From: DATBGS01 sp036557885
GTDB taxonomy: Bacteria; Chloroflexota; Ktedonobacteria; Ktedonobacterales; DATBGS01
Direction: 5' to 3'
DNA: 64,000 bases
Assembly (NCBI GenBank): GCA_036557885.1
Contig: DATBGS010000165.1
Span: 124,001-188,000, forward strand
In this document: positions 35,806-44,880 of the stretch, one piece after another
How the letters are laid out: every line of letters begins with the position of its first letter
Numbering within the stretch: the stretch's first letter is position 1
Translations under genes and position numbers: made by a program
Notes under the pieces: generated by a model
Databases searched by the model: none
What the model was told of the DNA's origin: nothing
Seen by the model: only the letters and a program-made list of their open reading frames with translations

Positions 35806-36165
35806 TCAGAATGTCAAGATGTAATAAGCGATGGCAAGCAGGCGGAAGATCGCCACGCCCGTAGTGATGCACAGCCCCCACATCAGACCCTTTGTCAACG
35901 CTTCAACATTCGGCTGATGAAACACTGAGCGAATGATGGCTGCGACGACCCATTCGACAATGTACAGGGCCGCCGACATCGCCAACCAGCTTTCATGCAG
36001 AAATTGATTGGGAACCGAAGAACTCACAGCAGCAAGGCCAATCGGCGCGAGTCCTATCACTATGCCTAGTGCCAGGAACAGCCTCGTCTGAAGTCGTGAC
36101 GGCGCTCTGGGAGCCACTGACGGGGAGCTGCTGCCAACGGATTGATCGAGCGATTTGTCCTTCAT
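35806..36165 (-). CDS. small three-span membrane protein, unknown
   Basis: 119 residues. Ser/Pro-rich hydrophilic head of ~28 residues, then three hydrophobic segments: LFLALGIVIGLAPIGLAAVS, LAMSAALYIVEWVVAAIIRSV and GLMWGLCITTGVAIFRLLAIA. AAAGGAACAG precedes the ATG. I recognise no family. It lies 90 bp downstream of mutS on the same strand but with no evident functional link. Confidence 0.6.
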   Translation of the reverse strand: MKDKSLDQSVGSSSPSVAPRAPSRLQTRLFLALGIVIGLAPIGLAAVSSSVPNQFLHESWLAMSAALYIVEWVVAAIIRSVFHQPNVEALTKGLMWGLCITTGVAIFRLLAIAYYILTF

Positions 36166-36255
36166 TGGCTGTTCCTTTCAAGGACTCAACATCCACCCTG
36201 CCAGAAGATGGGGCTGAGGTTTGATCGGAGATACTACCCCTGGAGATACTACGCT

Positions 36256-39105
36256 TTAAGCGGGTGGAGAATCACGCCGGGCACGCTGCTGCAACTCGTA
36301 CAGCTTGCCGATGGCCTCCAGCGGGGTCATCTCTTCGATAGCCAGGGTTTTCAATTCTTCAATCAACGGGTTGGATTCGCGCTCGCCGCCAAAGAGCATC
36401 AGTTGCAGGGCTGGCGACACGGCCATCTCTTTCATCGCTTTGCGCCGGACGCGCTCGGCGCCCTTCTTTTCAAGCTCCTCAAGAATCTCCTCGGCGCGAT
36501 GAATGACCTGGCGTGGAATGCCCGCCAACTGCGCCACATGGATGCCATAGCTCTTATCGGCGCCGCCAGGGATGATCTTGCGCAGGAAAATCACCCGCCC
36601 GCCTTCTTCTGTCACTGCTATAGTACAAGGCTGCACATGCGGAAACAACTGCGCCACCTCCACCAGTTCATGATAATGCGTGGCAAAGAGCGTGCGCGCC
36701 CCGCAGCGCCGGTTGTTGTGCAGATATTCAATCACGGCACGCGCAATCGCCAGCCCATCATACGTGCTGGTGCCGCGCCCAATCTCGTCCAGAATCACCA
36801 GGCTGCGCGGCGTCGCGTGGTGCAGAATATTGGCCGTCTCCACCATCTCCACCATAAACGTGCTCTGGCCGGTTGCCAGATCATCCTGCGCACCGATGCG
36901 TGTAAAGATGCGATCTATCAGGCCAATTGAGGCCGCCTCCGCCGGAACAAAGCTGCCAATTTGCGTCATCAGCACAATCAGCGCCACCTGCCGCAGATAG
37001 GTGGATTTGCCCGCCATGTTGGGGCCGGTTAGCAAGAGAATCTGCTGCTCATCCAGGCTCAGATTGGTATCATTGGGCACAAAGGGCGTCTCAACCTGCG
37101 CCTGCTCCACGACGGGATGACGCCCGGCCACAAGATGAATCGTTGTGCTGTCGTTAATCTGCGGGCGGCAATAATTCCAGCGCTCGGCCACACTTGCCAG
37201 CCCCAGCCCAACATCAAGCTCAGCCAGGGCGCGAGCCGTCGCCAGGATGCGCTCAGCATACTGAATCGCCAGATCAGCCCGCAACTGCACAAACAATTCT
37301 TGCTCCAGCTTGGTGCTTTTTTCGTGGGCGTTGAGAATCAGCGCCTCGTATTCTTTCAGGTCGGGCGTGATAAAGCGTTCGCCTGTGCTGAGCGTCTGCT
37401 TGCGAATGTAGTCGCCGGGCACGCGGCTAAGCTGCGAATTGCTGATCTCCAGAAAATAGCCAAAGACCTTGTTGTAGCCAACCTTGAGATTGTTGATGCC
37501 AGTGCGCTCGCGCTCGCGCCGCTCCAGATCAGTCATCCACTGGCGCCCGTCCTTTGACGCCGCCAGCATCTCATCCAACTCCTGATGAAATCCCGCGCGA
37601 ATCAGCCCGCCTTCAGTAATGATGGCTGGCGGCTCATCCACCAGCGTCATGCGAATCAGCGCCTCGGCCTCTGGCGCAGCATCCAGCGCCGCCAACCGCT
37701 CAGCTATCGCTGCTGCACCGTCTTTTGTAGCGCCGCCGTCCCTGGCGGCCAGGGCGGGGTCTTGGGGCAGCCTCGCGCCCGCCTGAAGCTCCGCCACCGC
37801 GTGCAGCCCATTCGCCAGGTGCACCAGATCACGCGGCGTGGCAATGCGCTGGATGCAGCGGTTTGCCAGCCGCTCCAGATCGCCCACGCGATCAAGGTAG
37901 TTGCGCAGCTTCGCCCGCAAAGGGACATCGCGCAGGCCCGCCTCCACCAGATCAAGCCGGGCGTTCAGCGCGTCCACATCCAGCAAGGGCTGGCTCAGCC
38001 AGCGGCGCAGCAGCCGCCCACCCATTGGTGTCTGCGTCTGGTCCAGCACCCACAGCAGCGAGCCTTGCTCACCGCCATTGCGCCCGCTCTGGAAAAGCTC
38101 AAGGTTGCGCCGGGTATGCGGGTCCAGCACCATAAAGCGCTCAGTGCTGTAGGTTTCCAGCGAGGTGAGATGTTCCAGCACGCCACGCTGTGTCTCTTCG
38201 ACATACGCCAGCAGCGCGCCAGCAGAGCGAATCGCCAGTGGCAGATGGGCGCAGCCAAAGCCCTCTAACGAAGCGACTTCAAAATGCCGCAGCAATCGCT
38301 CGCGTGAAGATTCTTCTTGAAAATAGCGCGCTTCATACGGCGTGATATGGCGCACGCTTTCGCGGATGCCCTCCGCCCAGCGCGGCAGGCCAGAGCTATC
38401 ATCATCTGGTGGGGTATGGAGAGCGAAGGGTTCCCCGGCACGGTGGCCGGGGCTACCAGCGGCGGGATTGCTTGTAGCACCGGCGCCCCTGCCGGTGCGG
38501 ATGGAGCGCAGGGTTGGATTAAACGAGGGCACGCCGCCCGACTCAACCAGCAACTCTGCCGGTCCGATGCGCGCCAGTTCTTGCTGCACGGCCAGTTCCG
38601 GCTCAACCGCGCTAAACTGTGTGACGGCAAACTCGCCCGTCGTGATGTCCACATAGGCCAGGCCAGCCGCGCCGCGCCCCACGACAGCCGCCGCCAGGAA
38701 GTTATTGCGCTTGGCGGCCAGCATCGTTGGGTCCACGACTGTGCCTGGCGTGACCATGCGCACGACCTCGCGCTCCACCAACCCTTTAGAAAGCGCCGGG
38801 TCGCTGACCTGATCGCAGACAGCCACGCGATAGCCCTTATTCACCAGCCGCGCAATATAGCCATCAGCCGCGTGGTGAGGCACGCCCGCCATTGGGGAGC
38901 GCTCGCCCCGCCCAAAGTCGCGCCTGGTCAGCGCAATCTCCAGTTCACGCGAAGCAATCTCCGCGTCCTCGTCAAACAGTTCGTAGAAATCGCCCAGACG
39001 AAAAAAGAGAATAGCATCCGGGCAACTGCGCTTCACCTGGAGATATTGCGCGCGAAGAGGGCTGAGAGCCTGAGAACTATCTGTCGCTGCCACGCTCAAC
39101 CTCAC
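36256..39105 (-). CDS. mutS: DNA mismatch repair protein MutS, with REP-encoded insertions
   Basis: 949 residues against 850-880 in most bacteria. Mismatch-reading Phe-x-Glu in FRLGDFYELFDED (near 40), connector domain, lever/clamp, then ATPase with Walker A GPNMAGKSTY, Walker B LVILDEIGRGTSTYDG and THYHEL. All catalytic features are intact. Two stretches are repeat-encoded: residues ~202-225 (connector; GAGATSNPAAGSPGHRAGEP) and ~450-461 (lever; AARDGGATKDG). The called start is GTG 39105; GTG 39093 has GAGG 6 nt upstream and is an alternative. No mutL is in view. Confidence 0.95.
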   Translation of the reverse strand: MRLSVAATDSSQALSPLRAQYLQVKRSCPDAILFFRLGDFYELFDEDAEIASRELEIALTRRDFGRGERSPMAGVPHHAADGYIARLVNKGYRVAVCDQVSDPALSKGLVEREVVRMVTPGTVVDPTMLAAKRNNFLAAAVVGRGAAGLAYVDITTGEFAVTQFSAVEPELAVQQELARIGPAELLVESGGVPSFNPTLRSIRTGRGAGATSNPAAGSPGHRAGEPFALHTPPDDDSSGLPRWAEGIRESVRHITPYEARYFQEESSRERLLRHFEVASLEGFGCAHLPLAIRSAGALLAYVEETQRGVLEHLTSLETYSTERFMVLDPHTRRNLELFQSGRNGGEQGSLLWVLDQTQTPMGGRLLRRWLSQPLLDVDALNARLDLVEAGLRDVPLRAKLRNYLDRVGDLERLANRCIQRIATPRDLVHLANGLHAVAELQAGARLPQDPALAARDGGATKDGAAAIAERLAALDAAPEAEALIRMTLVDEPPAIITEGGLIRAGFHQELDEMLAASKDGRQWMTDLERRERERTGINNLKVGYNKVFGYFLEISNSQLSRVPGDYIRKQTLSTGERFITPDLKEYEALILNAHEKSTKLEQELFVQLRADLAIQYAERILATARALAELDVGLGLASVAERWNYCRPQINDSTTIHLVAGRHPVVEQAQVETPFVPNDTNLSLDEQQILLLTGPNMAGKSTYLRQVALIVLMTQIGSFVPAEAASIGLIDRIFTRIGAQDDLATGQSTFMVEMVETANILHHATPRSLVILDEIGRGTSTYDGLAIARAVIEYLHNNRRCGARTLFATHYHELVEVAQLFPHVQPCTIAVTEEGGRVIFLRKIIPGGADKSYGIHVAQLAGIPRQVIHRAEEILEELEKKGAERVRRKAMKEMAVSPALQLMLFGGERESNPLIEELKTLAIEEMTPLEAIGKLYELQQRARRDSPPA
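37724..37757. repeat. single GTAG-REP unit inside mutS
   Basis: TTGTAGCGCCGCCGTCCCTG then GCGGC; the stem CGCCGCC/GGCGGC differs from the usual CCCCGGC/GCCGGGG on both arms. In frame with mutS. Confidence 0.65.
38431..38500. repeat. pair of GTAG-REP units inside mutS
   Basis: TTCCCCGGCACGGTGGCCGG-GGCTAC (38431-38456) and TTGTAGCACCGGCGCCCCTG-CCGGTGC (38472-38498) lie head to head, GTAG feet facing, 17 bp apart. In frame with mutS. Confidence 0.75.
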
Positions 39106-39183
39106 GAAGAAAGAAGAAAGGGTGTGTAGTTAGTACAGACATTCTAACACTGGCCCGCGTGTGGTTCAACTAACGCAGATGAC

Positions 39184-39915
39184 TTACTCCAGTCGTTCGA
39201 TCACTTCTGGCAGATGTGCCAGGCTGGGGAGACAAGGGACTTCTTCCAGCCCGACAGAGCGAGCATCGCCTATCAGCACAGCACGCGCCCCTGCTTGTCT
39301 GGCCCACACAATGGGGCCAGGGTTATCATCCACGATCAGCGCCCTGGCAGGGTCAACGCCAGCATCAGCAAAGATGCGCTCATAATAGGCTGGCCCATGT
39401 TTATGTGTATTTATGAGGTCTGGGCCATAGAGATGCTGAAAGCAGCCGCGCACGCCCATACCTGTCAGATAGCCCGCAAGATCGGTGGAGGATTCGCCAG
39501 AGGCCGTTGAAAGGGCATAGCCGCGCTGATGCAGGGCGCGAATCGCCTCGACCACCCCTGGAAATGCTGATCGGACACGCGGGGGAATTGCAGCGCTTGC
39601 CTGGTGTGCCAGCGCGAAGCACTCATCATCGGCAGGCGCGGACACACCAACCAGCACGCACATCCCTTGCAGCCAGTCAATCAGATATGTTCTATCAAAG
39701 CTGCGATAATCCGGCGATGCCTGAAGCCGCGCTTCCCACCCAACAGGCTCAAGAATGCGATTCATCACTTCACGGTTCGCCTCTGCCCAGGCTTCGTGCG
39801 TGCCACCCAACCTGGGCGCAAAAAACTCGGCCACGAACTGCTGCCACTGCATTCCTCGCAGCCGGTTATCATTCATCACCCCTCCATCATCCAAAAATAC
39901 CGTCCATCGAGCCAT
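39184..39915 (-). CDS. HAD superfamily hydrolase with altered motif I
   Basis: 243 residues. Motif I is TVFLDDGGVMND: the nucleophile Asp is present but the usual Asp two residues on (D-x-D) is Gly. Cap region of helices, motif II Ser/Thr in YALSTASGES, Lys in DLINTHKHGPAYY and motif IV LIVDDNPGPI. The PAYYERIFADAGVDPARALIVDDN segment is typical of phosphoglycolate-phosphatase/dehalogenase-type subfamily IA. Loss of the second Asp weakens the case for phosphatase activity and is seen in non-phosphatase HADs. Substrate unknown. Confidence 0.82.
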   Translation of the reverse strand: MARWTVFLDDGGVMNDNRLRGMQWQQFVAEFFAPRLGGTHEAWAEANREVMNRILEPVGWEARLQASPDYRSFDRTYLIDWLQGMCVLVGVSAPADDECFALAHQASAAIPPRVRSAFPGVVEAIRALHQRGYALSTASGESSTDLAGYLTGMGVRGCFQHLYGPDLINTHKHGPAYYERIFADAGVDPARALIVDDNPGPIVWARQAGARAVLIGDARSVGLEEVPCLPSLAHLPEVIERLE

Positions 39916-39938
39916 TCCTGCTGCTCACTTTCTCCTGA

Positions 39939-41015
39939 TTACGCGCGCACCTCATACAGCGCCAGCGACGGATCATCCGTTTCGACGCTGCGCAGCGTGC
40001 CAAATCCCGCCTGCTGGCAAAGCTCACGCAAAGCGGCTTCTGGCGTGCCCATCGCGCCCAGGGCTGCGCCGTCATTTGCCAGCGACTGACTCATGCAATA
40101 GAACAGACTGCAAGCATACCACATTGCCGGAAATGGCCCAACATTTTCTTCCAGCGTCCCGGCGCTTTTTGGCTCCAGGCACACATACAACCCCTCCGGG
40201 CGCAGCGCCTGGCGCATGGCCTGGAGCAGCTTCAACGGCTGCGCGGCATCATGAATCACATCAAACGTAGCGATAATATCGAACGTTTCTGGCAACCCCT
40301 CAGCAGCATCACAGAGTTCAATGCGGATACGTTCAGCCAGCCCAGCCGCCGCAACATTGGCGCGGGCTGCCTCCACCGTTGGCGCAAACGCATCATAGCC
40401 AACAAACGAGGAATGCGGGAACGCCTGCGCCAGCCGAATCAGCGCATTCGCCCGCCCGCAGCCTACATCTGCCACCGCTGCGCCACGCTCCAGCTTTGCC
40501 AGCACATCGGGCATGCGCGGCAGCCACTTGCGCACCAGCGCGTACTTCACCCAGATGGCTGAGGAGCGCTCCATCGCCTGCCACATGTCCTGGCTGTAGG
40601 CCGCTTGCGGGATGCCCTTGCCATCCTGAAAGGCGCGGGCGTAGTCCTCCATCATGCCCATCCAGCCAAACAAATGCTGAAAAGCGTAGCCCGCCGAAAA
40701 CGGTGTTGGCTCCTGTGCCAGCACTGGCGCGTGCTCTGGCGGCAGCCTGAATTGCTGCGTGGTGGCGTCATACGCCAGATAGCCAGCGGCGGTCAGCCCG
40801 GAAAGCCACTCGCGAGCATAGCGTTCGTGGATGCCTGCTCTGGCCGCAAACTCTGCGCTGGTGGCCGGTCCAGTCGCCAGCGCCGTGAACAGCCCCAGGC
40901 GGTCCCCCAGGCTGCACAACATGCTCACCAGCGCGGCGCGAAAATCGCCAAAGACGCGCTCCGCAAACGCTTTGGTTGCGCTGGCATCCGGGCGGCTGGT
41001 CGGTGTATCTGACAT
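39939..41015 (-). CDS. class I SAM-dependent methyltransferase with N-terminal winged helix
   Basis: 358 residues. N-terminal dimerisation/winged-helix domain (AALVSMLCSLGDRLGLFTAL, FAARAGIHERYAREWLSGL) like O-methyltransferases and the Rv2258c group, then a Rossmann domain with motif I AAVADVGCGRANALIRLAQAF, motif II FVGYDAF and motif IV FDIIATFDVIHDAAQPLKLL. C-terminal FYCMSQSLANDGAALGAMG is characteristic of that group. Substrate unknown. No methyl acceptor gene is evident nearby. Confidence 0.87.
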   Translation of the reverse strand: MSDTPTSRPDASATKAFAERVFGDFRAALVSMLCSLGDRLGLFTALATGPATSAEFAARAGIHERYAREWLSGLTAAGYLAYDATTQQFRLPPEHAPVLAQEPTPFSAGYAFQHLFGWMGMMEDYARAFQDGKGIPQAAYSQDMWQAMERSSAIWVKYALVRKWLPRMPDVLAKLERGAAVADVGCGRANALIRLAQAFPHSSFVGYDAFAPTVEAARANVAAAGLAERIRIELCDAAEGLPETFDIIATFDVIHDAAQPLKLLQAMRQALRPEGLYVCLEPKSAGTLEENVGPFPAMWYACSLFYCMSQSLANDGAALGAMGTPEAALRELCQQAGFGTLRSVETDDPSLALYEVRA

Positions 41016-41087
41016 AATTTTCTCCCCTGTTGCTTTCAGAAGACAAAAAGAGCGCCGCCTGGATAGCGGCGCTCAAAGAGAACGGGC

Positions 41088-41300
41088 TTACACCCCCAGA
41101 TCGTAAAGCTGCTCAAACTGAAGGTCAAGATCGTTTGTGGCCTGCCACAGACAGGCCAGCGCCTTGCGCACATTGCGCGCCGCGCAAGGCGGCAGGTCAG
41201 GCTGGGCTGCCAGTTCCTTGAGGGACTGATACGCCTTGAGCAATTCTTGTTCCTGATGGGTCATGGGCTTGCCCAGCAAATCCGTGTGGGAATTTGTCAT
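41088..41300 (-). CDS. small hypothetical protein (70 aa)
   Basis: Soluble, helix-rich: HQEQELLKAYQSLKELAAQP, then CAARNVRKALACLWQATNDL and a short acidic tail. Two adjacent ATGs; AAGGAG lies 6 nt from the second (41300). No family recognised. Small basic/acidic helical proteins of this kind are common in Ktedonobacteria (inference). A REPIN follows upstream at 41359. Confidence 0.55.
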   Translation of the reverse strand: MTNSHTDLLGKPMTHQEQELLKAYQSLKELAAQPDLPPCAARNVRKALACLWQATNDLDLQFEQLYDLGV

Positions 41301-41358
41301 CATCTGCTCCTTGAAGAAAGTTCCTGGCGAAACGCCAAGAAAGCTGCGATTGGGGCTG

Positions 41359-41416
41359 ACCCCGGCACGGAGGCCGGGGCTACAGGCGCTCGTAGCCCCG
41401 GCCTCCGTGCCGGGGT
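41359..41416. repeat. REPIN: two GTAG-REP units as a perfect 25-bp inverted repeat
   Basis: 41359-41383 (ACCCCGGCACGGAGGCCGGG-GCTAC) is the exact complement of 41392-41416 with an 8-nt spacer. GTAG feet face inward. Confidence 0.85.
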
Positions 41417-41429
41417 GTTTTTGGCGCTT

Positions 41430-42770
41430 TCAATACTGCGCTACCGGGCGGGCGTCTATGAGACGCTTGGCCTTCAGTTCAAAGTGCGGAAGCTTGCCAT
41501 ACTCCATCAATTCCAGATTGAAGCGCAGCCCCTCATGCGCGGCAGACAGGTCTTTCGCCAGCCCTTGCTGAAGCGTGGACCATTCGCCTTCGCTGCCCGG
41601 CTTAATCTCCAGCTTAATTGTGATCTCGTCCTGATGATCGCTGTGCCAGACGTAAATCTGGAACTCGTCAATGGCGGGGTATTCGCGGATGATGGACTCG
41701 ACGGCGCGTGGGTAGACATTGGTGCCGCGAATCAGCTTCATATCATCCCAACGGCCCCGAATACCGCCATCATAGATGTCCCAGGTGCGTCCGCACTTGC
41801 AGGTGCTCGCTGGAACTTTCATCACCATATCTTTTGTGCGATAGCGCAGCACCGGAATAAAGCCGCGCCCAAACGACGTGACCACGCGCTCGCCCAGTTC
41901 TCCGTAGCCCACCGGCTCGCCCGTTGCCGGGTTAATCACCTCTTCGATAAAGTGATCTTCGATAATATGCGTGCCGCCCGGCTGATGCGAGCACTCAAAA
42001 ATCATAATCGTGCCCACCTCGGTCATGCCCGCCGTATCGCCACATTTCGCGCCCCAGGCTTCCTCAAGCTGATGCTTCACGGCTGGAATGGAACCGGCTG
42101 GCTCGCCGGAGAGAATCACCTTGTTGACTTTGCCCTCTTTTGCCAGGTCAATGCCCATCTCGCGCGCCTTCTGCCAGAGGTTCAGCGCGTAGGTGGGCGT
42201 GGAGCAAACCGTCGTGACACCCATCTCAACGATCTGCTTGACGCGGTTTTCGGTGGTCTGCGCGCCGCCGGGGATGACCAGCGCGCCCATCTTCTCGCAG
42301 CTATAATGCGCGCCCCAGAAGCCAATAAACGAGCCATAGCCAAAGGCAAAATACACCGTATCTTCCGGGCGGATGCCAAACCCCCACAGCCCATACGACC
42401 ACATCTCGGCAATCCATTCCCAATCCTTGAGACTATCCAGCACGCGAATGGGCGTGCGCCCGGTGGTGCCAGAGGTGAGGTGATAGCGAATGGCGTTGCT
42501 TTGCTCTGAGGCCGGGAGGTCGCCATAGATGGGGTGCGCAAGCTGCGACTCCATCCACTCTTCCCTGGTCATAAAGGGGATGCGGCGCAAATCATCCAGC
42601 GTCTTTAACTGCTCTGGATGAAAATTGGCTGCCTTCCAGCGGCGCGTGTGAAATGCGCTGTTGGCATACGCCCACTCGCAGAAGCGGCGCAGCTTGAGCA
42701 GTTGCAGCGCCTGGAGGTCTTCGCGGGGCAGAGTTTCGTTCTTGGGGTTCCAATACTCGGAGTAAGCCAT
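41430..42770 (-). CDS. phenylacetate-CoA ligase family protein (PaaK-like)
   Basis: 446 residues from ATG 42770 (AAGGGA 8 nt upstream), the usual PaaK size. ANL family without a long N-domain: P-loop-like HLTSGTTGRTPIR, FAFGYGSFIGFWGAHYSCEKMG, DTAGMTEVGTIMIFEC (A5), GRGFIPVLRYRTKDM, CKCGRT (zinc-like cysteines), GRWDDMKLIRGTNVYPRAVE. Forms aryl-CoA from an aromatic acid and ATP. Neighbouring acyl-CoA dehydrogenase and, further on, a salicylyl-CoA-type hydroxylase fit aromatic acid catabolism; which acid is not known. Confidence 0.88.
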   Translation of the reverse strand: MAYSEYWNPKNETLPREDLQALQLLKLRRFCEWAYANSAFHTRRWKAANFHPEQLKTLDDLRRIPFMTREEWMESQLAHPIYGDLPASEQSNAIRYHLTSGTTGRTPIRVLDSLKDWEWIAEMWSYGLWGFGIRPEDTVYFAFGYGSFIGFWGAHYSCEKMGALVIPGGAQTTENRVKQIVEMGVTTVCSTPTYALNLWQKAREMGIDLAKEGKVNKVILSGEPAGSIPAVKHQLEEAWGAKCGDTAGMTEVGTIMIFECSHQPGGTHIIEDHFIEEVINPATGEPVGYGELGERVVTSFGRGFIPVLRYRTKDMVMKVPASTCKCGRTWDIYDGGIRGRWDDMKLIRGTNVYPRAVESIIREYPAIDEFQIYVWHSDHQDEITIKLEIKPGSEGEWSTLQQGLAKDLSAAHEGLRFNLELMEYGKLPHFELKAKRLIDARPVAQY

Positions 42771-42897
42771 AAAACGTCCCTTCTGCAATGAGGTTGAGTG
42801 ACCGCTCTGTCAGTCAGATGTTGGGCTGAAGCTTTACGGTTGAGATAGGAGCTTTTAGGCTTACTATACCACTTCTGGCAAACATTGCTGAGCAGAC

Positions 42898-43662
42898 CTA
42901 CCGCCACGCCCGCATCCACTCGCCCGGCTGCCAGTCGTGCTCATCAAGCGCGTGCAGAAACGGCAGCACATGCTCAACAGCAGCCTGCAAGATGCGTTCG
43001 CCATCGGCGGGCGTGCCTTTGGTGGCAAGTCCGGCGTAACCAGTTGGGGCAATTTCGGCATATTCGCCAAAGACGCGAATGGGCAGGTCAAACGCCTCTT
43101 CTGGGGCATCGGCAGCCAGGTCCAGGCGCACCAGTTCTGGAGCGATGGCCGCGACAACCGCCGTTTCTGATTGCCCGGCATGGTTGAGGTCAACGGCGAA
43201 GCCCTGTGGCTCAAGCACTCGCTGCGCCCGGCCCTGCCAGCCCAACATCGCGGCCACATGCAGACCCAGGTCGTGATGCAGGCGGCGTGCAGCCATCTCG
43301 ACAGGCGCGGCGTTGCCATCGTGCGCCGTGACAACCAGCAGCTTGTTGATCTGATGAGCATGCAGGCTGGCGCCAAGATCATAGACAAGCTGCGCCAGCG
43401 TTTCCGGGCTGATGGAGAGCGTCCAGGGAAACGAGAGGTGATGCCAGCTCATGCCATAAGCGATGGGCGGCAGAACCAGCATACGTCCCATCTGCGCCGC
43501 CACGCGCCGCGCCAGTTCGTGCGCCACCAGTGTATCCGACCCGTAAGGCAGGTGTGGCCCATGATATTCTGTTGCGCCGACGCCTACCACCGCTTTATCA
43601 TAACCGCCCACCTGAACTGCCGCGCCAGTCAACGCCTCCAGGTCTTTGTCATGCATGCTCAT
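42898..43662 (-). CDS. creatininase family amidohydrolase
   Basis: 254 residues. Metal-binding pattern of the creatininase/MftE family: Glu and His in VGATEYHGPHLPYGSDT, Asp of YGSDT, His in YGMSWHHLSFPWTLS, TAHDGNAAP (N-G-N-x replaced by D-G-N) and Glu in AGQSETAVVAAI. Members include creatinine amidohydrolase and mycofactocin peptide peptidase MftE. Substrate unknown here. ATGA overlap with the upstream acyl-CoA dehydrogenase shows coexpression; the PaaK-like gene follows 127 bp downstream. Confidence 0.87.
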   Translation of the reverse strand: MSMHDKDLEALTGAAVQVGGYDKAVVGVGATEYHGPHLPYGSDTLVAHELARRVAAQMGRMLVLPPIAYGMSWHHLSFPWTLSISPETLAQLVYDLGASLHAHQINKLLVVTAHDGNAAPVEMAARRLHHDLGLHVAAMLGWQGRAQRVLEPQGFAVDLNHAGQSETAVVAAIAPELVRLDLAADAPEEAFDLPIRVFGEYAEIAPTGYAGLATKGTPADGERILQAAVEHVLPFLHALDEHDWQPGEWMRAWR

Positions 43663-44825
43663 GCCTGCTCCGGCTTTTTGTCGCGGCCCACCAGTTCCCG
43701 CGCAATGATCAAGCGCTGAATATGGCTGGTGCCCTCGTAGATTTGCAGGCCCTTGATGTCGCGGTAATAACGTTCGACGGGGTATTCGTTGGAGTAACCG
43801 CGATTGCCATGCAGCAAGACCGCCTGATCAGCCGCGCGCATGGCCGCCTCAGTCGCAAACAGTTTGGCGATAGAGCCAGCTTTCGTGGCGGGCTGGCGCT
43901 GGTCCAGCAGCCACGCCGCGCGATAGACCAGCAAACGCGCCGCCTCCAGGTCAGCCGCCATATCCGCCAGCGTCGCCTGAATCATCTGGAAATCTGCGAC
44001 GCGCTGCCCAAACTGGCGACGCCCGGTAGTAAATGCGATACACGCATCCAGGCATGCCTGCGCCACGCCCACCGCGCCCGAAGCTACCCCCAACCGCCCG
44101 CGATCCAGCGCGGACATCGCCACCTTAAAGCCCTCGCCCGGCGCACCCAGCAGCGCACTTTTGGGGACGCGGCAATTGCTCAAGGTGATGTGGGCATGCT
44201 CAGAGGCGCGGTGCCCCAACTCTTTGCCGGGCATCGGCTCACGCTGAAAGCCAGGGGTATCGGTTGGGACCAGGAAGGCGCAGACGCCACGATGCCGGGC
44301 GGCGCGGTCCCGCGTGGCAAAGACAATGGCGAGATGCGCGCTGGGGCCGTTGGTAATCCAGATTTTCTCGCCATTCAAGACGTAATCGTCGCCCTCTTCG
44401 CTCGCAGTCGTCTCCATGCTGGCGGCATCCGAGCCAGCGTTTGGCTCCGTCAGGGCGTAGCAGCCAATCCACTCGCCCGTTGCCAGACGCGGCAGGATGC
44501 TGCGCTTCTGCTCCTCGGTGCCCCACTCCTGAATGCAGAGCGACACCAGGCTGGCATGCACCGTCAGGAAGCCGCGCACCGACGAATCCACGCGGCCCAA
44601 CTCCTCGCACAGCAGCGCGTAGCTCACAAAGTCCATGCCGCTGCCGCCATATTCGCGCTTGACCGGACCGGCCAGGAAGCCTAACTCGCCCATGCGCCGG
44701 ACGAGGTGATGCGGAAACTCGCCCTTTTCGTCGGCCTCGCGCGCAACCGGCGCCACCTCCTCCAGCGCAAAAGCCCGCGCCGCTGCCTGGATGCGCTGCT
44801 GTTCAGGCGTCAGATCAAAGTTCAT
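43659..44825 (-). CDS. acyl-CoA dehydrogenase
   Basis: 388 residues, FAD flavoprotein. CYALTEPNAGSDAASMETTA and EKIWITNGPSAHLAIVFA are the acyl-CoA dehydrogenase signatures; GVASGAVGVAQACLDACIAF, RQFGQRVADFQMIQATLADM and YSNEYPVERYYRDIKGLQIYEGTS contain the catalytic Glu (Y-E-G-T-S region). Introduces a trans-2 double bond and passes electrons to ETF. GAGGAGCAGCC upstream of ATG. First gene of a small operon with the creatininase and probably the PaaK-like ligase. Confidence 0.93.
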   Translation of the reverse strand: MNFDLTPEQQRIQAAARAFALEEVAPVAREADEKGEFPHHLVRRMGELGFLAGPVKREYGGSGMDFVSYALLCEELGRVDSSVRGFLTVHASLVSLCIQEWGTEEQKRSILPRLATGEWIGCYALTEPNAGSDAASMETTASEEGDDYVLNGEKIWITNGPSAHLAIVFATRDRAARHRGVCAFLVPTDTPGFQREPMPGKELGHRASEHAHITLSNCRVPKSALLGAPGEGFKVAMSALDRGRLGVASGAVGVAQACLDACIAFTTGRRQFGQRVADFQMIQATLADMAADLEAARLLVYRAAWLLDQRQPATKAGSIAKLFATEAAMRAADQAVLLHGNRGYSNEYPVERYYRDIKGLQIYEGTSHIQRLIIARELVGRDKKPEQA

Positions 44826-44880
44826 GGCTGCTCCTCCATTGTGCTCGTAGGGCCGGATGCTGGCCAGTGAGCGGGCATTG

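Noticed and set aside
41359..41416. Rho-independent terminator for the PaaK-like gene
   Set aside because: The hairpin is strong, but there is no T-run on the minus side, and the same unit occurs at many other sites including within genes. It is a REPIN; any terminator effect is secondary.
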